17,278 nt of DNA from Bacteroidota bacterium (GTDB taxonomy: Bacteria; Bacteroidota; Bacteroidia; Cytophagales; Cyclobacteriaceae), in the NCBI GenBank assembly GCA_003242315.1, contig QGUY01000055.1, positions 1 to 17,278 of the forward strand, written 5' to 3'. Numbering within the stretch: position 1 is the first letter of the stretch; the number at the start of each line of letters is the position of its first letter. Shown in pieces: positions 13,384 through 17,278 of the stretch. The notes below the pieces were generated by a model. That model searched no databases, had not been told where the DNA came from, and saw only the letters and a list, made by a program, of their open reading frames with translations. Position numbers and translations under genes: made by a program.

Positions 13384-14454
13384 ATGGACAAGAAAAGCAG
13401 GCAGTTTCTTTTTGACTATCTCAACAACGCGTCACCCACTGGTTTTGAAGCCCCGGGTCAGCAGATCTGGCTGGACTACATCAAACCCTATATCGACGAC
13501 CAGATTATCGATGTTTATGGTACAGCAGTTGGTGTTATCAACCCCAAAGCAGAGTACAAGGTAGTCATCGAGGCGCACGCCGACGAGATCTCATGGTTTG
13601 TCAACTATATCACGGACGACGGTTACATATACGTGCGGCGTAATGGCGGTTCCGATCACCAGATCGCACCGTCAAAACGCGTGAACATCCAGGGAGAGAA
13701 GGGTATCGTAAAGGGCGTATTCGGATGGCCGGCGATACACGTACGCGATAACAATAAGGAAGAGGCACCGTCATTGAAAAATATCTTCATTGACATTGGT
13801 GCCGAGTCCCGCCAGGAAGTTGAAGACATGGGCGTGCACGTGGGCTGCGTGATTACGTTTGACGACGAACTCATCGAGCTTAACAAGAACTGGCTGGTGG
13901 GCCGCGCACTCGACAACCGCATTGGTGGGTTTATGATCGCGGAAGTTGCACGGAGGCTAAAGGAAAAAAAGAAGAAGCTGCCTTTTTGCCTTTACATTGT
14001 AAACGCAGTACAGGAGGAGATAGGACTCCGCGGCGCGGAGATGATCTCGCGAAGACTAAAACCCGATGTGGCTATTTGTACCGACGTCACGCATGACACC
14101 TGCTCGCCAATGTATAATAAGAAGGAAAGCGGCTACCAAAAATGTGGTAAAGGACCGGTACTTTGCTACGGTCCGGCGGTGCAACAAAACGTTCTCAAAA
14201 TGGTACTGAATGTGGCCCAAAAAGAGAAAATTCCCTTTCAGCGACAGGCCGTCAGCCGGTCGACAGGAACGGACACAGATTCGTTTGCGTACTCCGCTGA
14301 AGGCGTCGCGTCAGCTTTGATTTCTTTGCCGTTAAAATACATGCACACGACGGTGGAAATGGCACACAAGGACGACATTGAGAACGTCATAAAATTGCTG
14401 TATGCGGTTATTTTGCAGTTAAAACCGGGTCAGGACTTCCGTTACATCCGCTGA
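13384..14454 (+). CDS. M42-family metallo-aminopeptidase (glutamyl aminopeptidase type)
   Basis: This is a cytoplasmic dinuclear-zinc aminopeptidase of family M42 (FrvX/PepA-TET type), which trims peptides from proteasome-like degradation or uptake and normally assembles as a dodecamer. Its 356 residues are normal. Metal ligands and catalytic residues are visible: His65 (EAHADEIS), Asp177 (GRALDNRIGG), catalytic Glu211 and ligand Glu212 (AVQEEIGLRGA), Asp234 (CTDVTHD) and His321 (YMHTTVEM). The SPTGFEAP segment near residue 17 is the usual N-terminal signature. Some relatives act as endoglucanase-annotated CelM proteins, which is a legacy name. It follows the carboxylase gene by 26 bp and ends before a nested hairpin terminator at 14502-14538. 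Confidence 0.94.
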   Translation: MDKKSRQFLFDYLNNASPTGFEAPGQQIWLDYIKPYIDDQIIDVYGTAVGVINPKAEYKVVIEAHADEISWFVNYITDDGYIYVRRNGGSDHQIAPSKRVNIQGEKGIVKGVFGWPAIHVRDNNKEEAPSLKNIFIDIGAESRQEVEDMGVHVGCVITFDDELIELNKNWLVGRALDNRIGGFMIAEVARRLKEKKKKLPFCLYIVNAVQEEIGLRGAEMISRRLKPDVAICTDVTHDTCSPMYNKKESGYQKCGKGPVLCYGPAVQQNVLKMVLNVAQKEKIPFQRQAVSRSTGTDTDSFAYSAEGVASALISLPLKYMHTTVEMAHKDDIENVIKLLYAVILQLKPGQDFRYIR

Positions 14455-14501
14455 CGGCAGGTTTTAGATAGCAAATCTTACATCGGAAAGGTTGCCCCGC
14501 G

Positions 14502-14538
14502 AATAGGCTCTTCTGCCCAGACAGGAGAGCCTATTTTT
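14502..14538 (+). terminator. Rho-independent terminator of the carboxylase-M42 operon
   Basis: A 10-bp perfect stem AATAGGCTCT/AGAGCCTATT (14502-14511 with 14526-14535) is extended inward by four more pairs, one of them T.G, and followed by a T-run to 14538. A second, outer inverted repeat (AAATCTTAC 14473-14481 with GTAAGATTT 14545-14553) encloses it. Confidence 0.88.
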
Positions 14539-14574
14539 GTTCCCGTAAGATTTAAACAAATACAACCACTACAA

Positions 14575-15087
14575 ATGAAACGAATCTATAGGTGGCTTTT
14601 TCTCGCGCTGCTGTTCTCGAGTGGCAACGTTTTTGCACAGCAGAAGCCGATGCACGAAGTGTACTCCATGATGGTGTACAATTTCATGAAGTACATACAA
14701 TGGCCGACTGACGGGTCGGGTCAATTCGTCATCGGGATAGCAGGTAATGACGAGATGTTCGAAACGATGAATGCCTGGTACAGCGGACGCAAGATGGGAT
14801 CGCAGACATGCGTGATCAAAAGGATTGAAAAGCCAGCTGATGCTGCAGACTGCCAGGTTGTGTTTCTGGACAAGTCAAGAAGCAGTGACTTCGACGAAAT
14901 TCAAAGCAGGGTACAAGGAAAGAATACGCTGCTGATAACAGATAAGAATGGATTGGGACAGCGCGGAAGCGCAATAAACTTTAAGGTTGTTGACAGCAAG
15001 CTCAAGTTCGAGCTGAATCAAAAAGCGCTCGAAAGCGCAAACCTCAAAGTTGCCAGTGCGCTGGCTTCAATGGCGATCTTGATTTAA
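14575..15087 (+). CDS. YfiR/DUF4154-family periplasmic protein, copy 1
   Basis: The product is a 170-residue periplasmic protein of the YfiR (DUF4154) family. In Pseudomonas, YfiR binds and represses the diguanylate cyclase YfiN/TpbB; the role in Bacteroidota is not established to my knowledge. A signal peptide spans residues 1-21 (cut near VFAQ). The family signature YNFMKYIQWP (35-44) is followed by alternating strands (QFVIGIAG, CQVVFLDKS, TLLITDKNGLGQRGSAINFKVVDSKLKFELN) and the typical ending LKVASALASMAILI. It has Cys79 and Cys93 only. No GGDEF cyclase, kinase or TonB receptor gene is next to it. It is followed by its own terminator and then a paralogue. Confidence 0.9.
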   Translation: MKRIYRWLFLALLFSSGNVFAQQKPMHEVYSMMVYNFMKYIQWPTDGSGQFVIGIAGNDEMFETMNAWYSGRKMGSQTCVIKRIEKPADAADCQVVFLDKSRSSDFDEIQSRVQGKNTLLITDKNGLGQRGSAINFKVVDSKLKFELNQKALESANLKVASALASMAILI

Positions 15088-15104
15088 TGGGTTGTTTGGA
15101 AAAT

Positions 15105-15133
15105 CCCCCGGCCTCGTTGCTGGGGGCTTTTTT
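15105..15133 (+). terminator. Rho-independent terminator between the two YfiR-like genes
   Basis: The 8-bp stem CCCCCGGC/GCTGGGGG (15105-15112 with 15119-15126, one G.U) has a 6-nt loop and is followed by C and six T residues. It lies 17 bp after the first YfiR-like stop, so the second copy needs its own promoter within the next 40 bp or receives read-through. Confidence 0.88.
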
Positions 15134-15173
15134 CTTTACCCATGTGTGATGTGAATATATAACCCGTTGACCT

Positions 15174-15686
15174 ATGAAAAGGATTTTCTTAATTGTGATG
15201 ATTTCTCTGCTGGGGCTGGCATCGGTGTTTGCGCAGGAAAGACCGACGCATGAGATTCACGCTGCCATGCTGTACAACTTTATCAAGTATGTACAATGGC
15301 CCGATGAAGGATCCGGTGGTGATTTTGTCGTTGGTGTAATTGGTGAAGATGATGTCTATAACACCCTGAAGGCATGGTACGACGGGAAGCCGAAGGGTTC
15401 CAAGAAGTATGTGATCAAGAAGCTTAGTTCAGGTAGCGAAGCCGGATCTTGTCACGTCGTCTATATCGGAAAATCCAAGAGCCGGGAGCTCGAAAATGTT
15501 GTCGCATCCACTGCCGGAAAGTCCGTACTGACAGTGACTGACGGCAACGGCCTTGCTCATAAAGGCAGCTGCATCAATTTCAAAGTGGTCGACGGCCGTC
15601 TCAAATTTGAGCTTAACCAGGAAACTGTTGCGACGTCAAACCTGAAGGTTTCCGGCCAATTGAGCAGCATGGCAATCCTGATCTGA
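15174..15686 (+). CDS. YfiR/DUF4154-family periplasmic protein, copy 2
   Basis: This 170-residue paralogue of the preceding gene is identical at about 74 of 151 aligned mature positions by hand count (about 49 %). It has a signal peptide (residues 1-19/20, cut near VFAQ), the YNFIKYVQWP signature (34-43), GDFVVGVIG, CHVVYIGKSKS, VLTVTDGNGLAHKGSCINFKVVDGRLKFELN and the ending LKVSGQLSSMAILI. Cys93 is shared with copy 1, but its second Cys is at 133 instead of 79, so any disulfide must be arranged differently. The pair arose by an old tandem duplication. No target cyclase is encoded in this window. I see no strong terminator after it. Confidence 0.9.
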   Translation: MKRIFLIVMISLLGLASVFAQERPTHEIHAAMLYNFIKYVQWPDEGSGGDFVVGVIGEDDVYNTLKAWYDGKPKGSKKYVIKKLSSGSEAGSCHVVYIGKSKSRELENVVASTAGKSVLTVTDGNGLAHKGSCINFKVVDGRLKFELNQETVATSNLKVSGQLSSMAILI

Positions 15687-16021
15687 TTTTGTTTTTAGAA
15701 CGCCCTCGTGAAAAATTATTTATTTTTTAAAATGCTTGCCAGTTACGTTAGGGACATTACATTTGTCTTTGAAACTGAGCCCAAAATCAGAATCAATTTT
15801 ACTATCTTGACGAAGTTCCTTTGGGAGCTCGTCACCAACCTGCGAAGCACTCCTGTATTGGCCGAACTCGTGCCCGTACGGGTTGTAGCATAGATATACG
15901 CGCGGGAGCACAGAGTTTTTATTTGAGAGGGTCTTTTCTCTGTGTTTCCCGTGCGTTGTTTTTTATGTGTGTCGACACACACGCAACGCACACCCGCAAG
16001 ATTTCTCCTTCCAATTTTTAC
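15687..16021. other. Intergenic region with cruciform-forming repeats
   Basis: This 335-bp stretch lies between convergent YfiR copy 2 and aroA. It holds a 10-bp palindrome CCCGTACGGG (15873-15882), an inverted repeat CACAGAG/CTCTGTG (15909-15915 with 15938-15944), and a two-tier hairpin at 15951-15991. No convincing gene is present. A 63-codon minus-strand frame (15720-15911) has a moderately protein-like composition but no recognisable start signal or homology. Confidence 0.5.
15951..15991. repeat. Two-tier inverted repeat with perfect 16-bp palindrome
   Basis: The outer arms GTGCGTTG (15951-15958) and CAACGCAC (15984-15991) are perfectly complementary. They enclose the perfect palindrome TGTGTGTCGACACACA (15966-15981), with a 7-nt bulge on one side and 2 nt on the other. 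The repeat ends 30 bp after the aroA stop on the minus strand. There is no T-run at the correct place for a standard terminator. Confidence 0.7.
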
Positions 16022-17266
16022 TCAGGATTGTGAGACGGTGAACCCGGCCTCTTCCATGTCCAGCCAGAATCCCGGATAGGATTTCCTTACCACAAGGGGG
16101 TTAAAAATTGTCACGTTCATTCTTGTGGCAAGCGGCGCAAACGCCATTGCCATTCTATGGTCTTCGTAGGTATTGAAAGCCGCACTTTCAGGAAGCGACG
16201 AAGAAGGTCGGAGCTGCCAGCGGCTTCCCTGCTCCTCCAGGTCTGCCCCGATCTTGCGAAGCTCTTGTTGCAAAGCGTATATCCGATCTGTCTCCTTTAT
16301 CCGCAAACTTTCGAGGCCGCTGAAGGTTGCTTCTATTCCTTTGGCTGCACAAACGACTGCTATCGTTTGGGCCAGATCGGGCGAGTGTGTAAAATCCCAA
16401 TTGAAACTTCTGACGCTTTCGCGCGATATAAGTCTCAGCATATCGCCTTCCGTCACAGACCGTACGCCCAGCGCTTCCATGAGATCGCGGACAACGCGAT
16501 CGCCCTGCCAGGATTTTTCATAAAGGCGCGGAAGCCGTATATCCGCATCGCGGGCGAGTGCGGCAAAGGCAAACCAGTAGCTCGCTCCTGACCAATCAGA
16601 TTCAACGGTCAGTTCCGTGGGATGATAAGCCTGAGGTGCAACCCGAATGATGTTGTCTTCGATCTCAGCCTTTACGCCGAATTGCGCCATAAGCGCTGCG
16701 GTCATTTCGATGTACGGCCGACTGCCAACTTTTCCGGTCAACTCCAGTGTAAGCCCCTGCGGCAGGGATGGCGCTACCATAAGCAGGGCAGAAATAAACT
16801 GGCTGCTCACGTCGCCGCGAATGCTGAGCCGGTCAACTTTCTGCCCCTCGAATCCCGCGGTTTCGATGGGAGGGTAGCCCTCGCGGTTTCGGTAGTGAAT
16901 GACGGCACCCAAAGTGCGCAAGGCATCTACCAGTATTCCGATGGGCCGTTGCTGCATCCTGGGCGTTCCCGTAAGGGTTTTCCGCATCCCGGTTACCGCG
17001 AAATAGGCCGTAAGAAAACGCATGGTGGTACCGGCATCCTGGACGTCGATCAATGGCGATTCCGAGCCAATTAATTCGCGCATCAACCGGGTGTCGTTGG
17101 CTTCCGAAAGGTGCCTTAGGACCGATTTGCCGCCGGCCAGCGCGTCGAGGATCAACGCCCTGTTACTGATGCTCTTTGAGGCGGGGAGATTCCGGACTTC
17201 GGTTCTTACCTCGGCCTTGACGCCGATGTGCACGGCGCGTTCAGCGGTTGTATTCGAATTGCTCAT
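16022..17266 (-). CDS. aroA: 3-phosphoshikimate 1-carboxyvinyltransferase (EPSP synthase)
   Basis: This is the sixth step of the shikimate pathway: it joins shikimate-3-phosphate and phosphoenolpyruvate to make EPSP, towards aromatic amino acids. The 414 residues are slightly shorter than E. coli AroA (427). Conserved sites are LPASKSISNRALIL (27-40, Lys31, Ser32, Arg36), DAGTTMRFLTA (77-87), RMQQRPIGILVDAL (103-116), SSQFISALL (154-162), SRPYIEMT (182-189), catalytic Asp297 (SPDLAQT), Glu325 (RIKETDR) and YEDHRMAM (367-374). The residue matching E. coli Pro101 is Phe84, which I believe is common in Bacteroidota. The ATG at 17266 is the first usable one; only 12 bp lie beyond it, so the promoter and neighbour are unseen. 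No standard terminator follows the stop, only the folded region at 15951-15991. Confidence 0.95.
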   Translation of the reverse strand: MSNSNTTAERAVHIGVKAEVRTEVRNLPASKSISNRALILDALAGGKSVLRHLSEANDTRLMRELIGSESPLIDVQDAGTTMRFLTAYFAVTGMRKTLTGTPRMQQRPIGILVDALRTLGAVIHYRNREGYPPIETAGFEGQKVDRLSIRGDVSSQFISALLMVAPSLPQGLTLELTGKVGSRPYIEMTAALMAQFGVKAEIEDNIIRVAPQAYHPTELTVESDWSGASYWFAFAALARDADIRLPRLYEKSWQGDRVVRDLMEALGVRSVTEGDMLRLISRESVRSFNWDFTHSPDLAQTIAVVCAAKGIEATFSGLESLRIKETDRIYALQQELRKIGADLEEQGSRWQLRPSSSLPESAAFNTYEDHRMAMAFAPLATRMNVTIFNPLVVRKSYPGFWLDMEEAGFTVSQS

Positions 17267-17278
17267 AGCGAAATCGGG

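Noticed and set aside
16157..17074. Plus-strand frames of 144 and 150 codons opposite aroA
   Set aside because: They are antisense to a full set of EPSP synthase motifs, with no domain of their own.

Overview
The window looks like a chromosomal segment of a Bacteroidota bacterium, most likely a member of the Cytophagales. The supports are the carA-eno-FtsB-like gene order, a PorT-type outer-membrane barrel, a DUF4139 protein, YfiR/DUF4154 proteins, weak or absent Shine-Dalgarno sequences, and an EPSP synthase whose active-site segment reads like Bacteroidota versions. GC content is intermediate. I see no rRNA, tRNA, CRISPR array, transposase, integrase or phage gene.

Layout. Positions 1-2930 (+): the 3' part of carA, eno with a strong terminator, an FtsB/DivIC-like division protein and a small outer-membrane protein. 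2942-4030 (-): a malate/L-lactate dehydrogenase-family (Ldh_2) oxidoreductase, ending tail to tail with the outer-membrane gene across a hairpin that spans both stop codons. 4193-5797 (+): an exported DUF4140/DUF4139 (MuiA-like) protein. 5800-6732 (-): a short Ppx/GppA phosphatase. 6733-7097: a non-coding, strongly folded segment leading into a sigma-54-dependent response regulator (7098-8486, +). 8538-10124: a PorT-type barrel gene (-) flanked on both sides by an unusual intergenic repeat made of tandem octamers plus a conserved core. 10388-11651 (+): an acidic helical lipoprotein and a glycine-zipper OmpA lipoprotein. 11786-14454 (+): a propionyl-CoA carboxylase beta-type subunit and an M42 aminopeptidase. 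14575-15686 (+): two tandem YfiR-like periplasmic proteins, with a terminator between them. 16022-17266 (-): aroA.

Most of the genes are housekeeping (pyrimidine/arginine precursor supply, glycolysis, cell division, polyphosphate/ppGpp turnover, acyl-CoA carboxylation, shikimate pathway) or envelope genes. No defence system, biosynthetic cluster or mobile island is visible. The parts not explained by genes are: (1) a leader upstream of the sigma-54 regulator with two long perfect complementarities arranged as a pseudoknot; (2) the octamer/core repeats, one a symmetric 4+4 hairpin between convergent genes and two forming a large inverted pair around about 330 bp; (3) inside that 330 bp, a long hairpin followed on the minus strand by a textbook terminator with no gene in front of it, which is a candidate small RNA. 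These are the best places to look for something undescribed. All pairings, counts and identities here were done by hand from the sequence.
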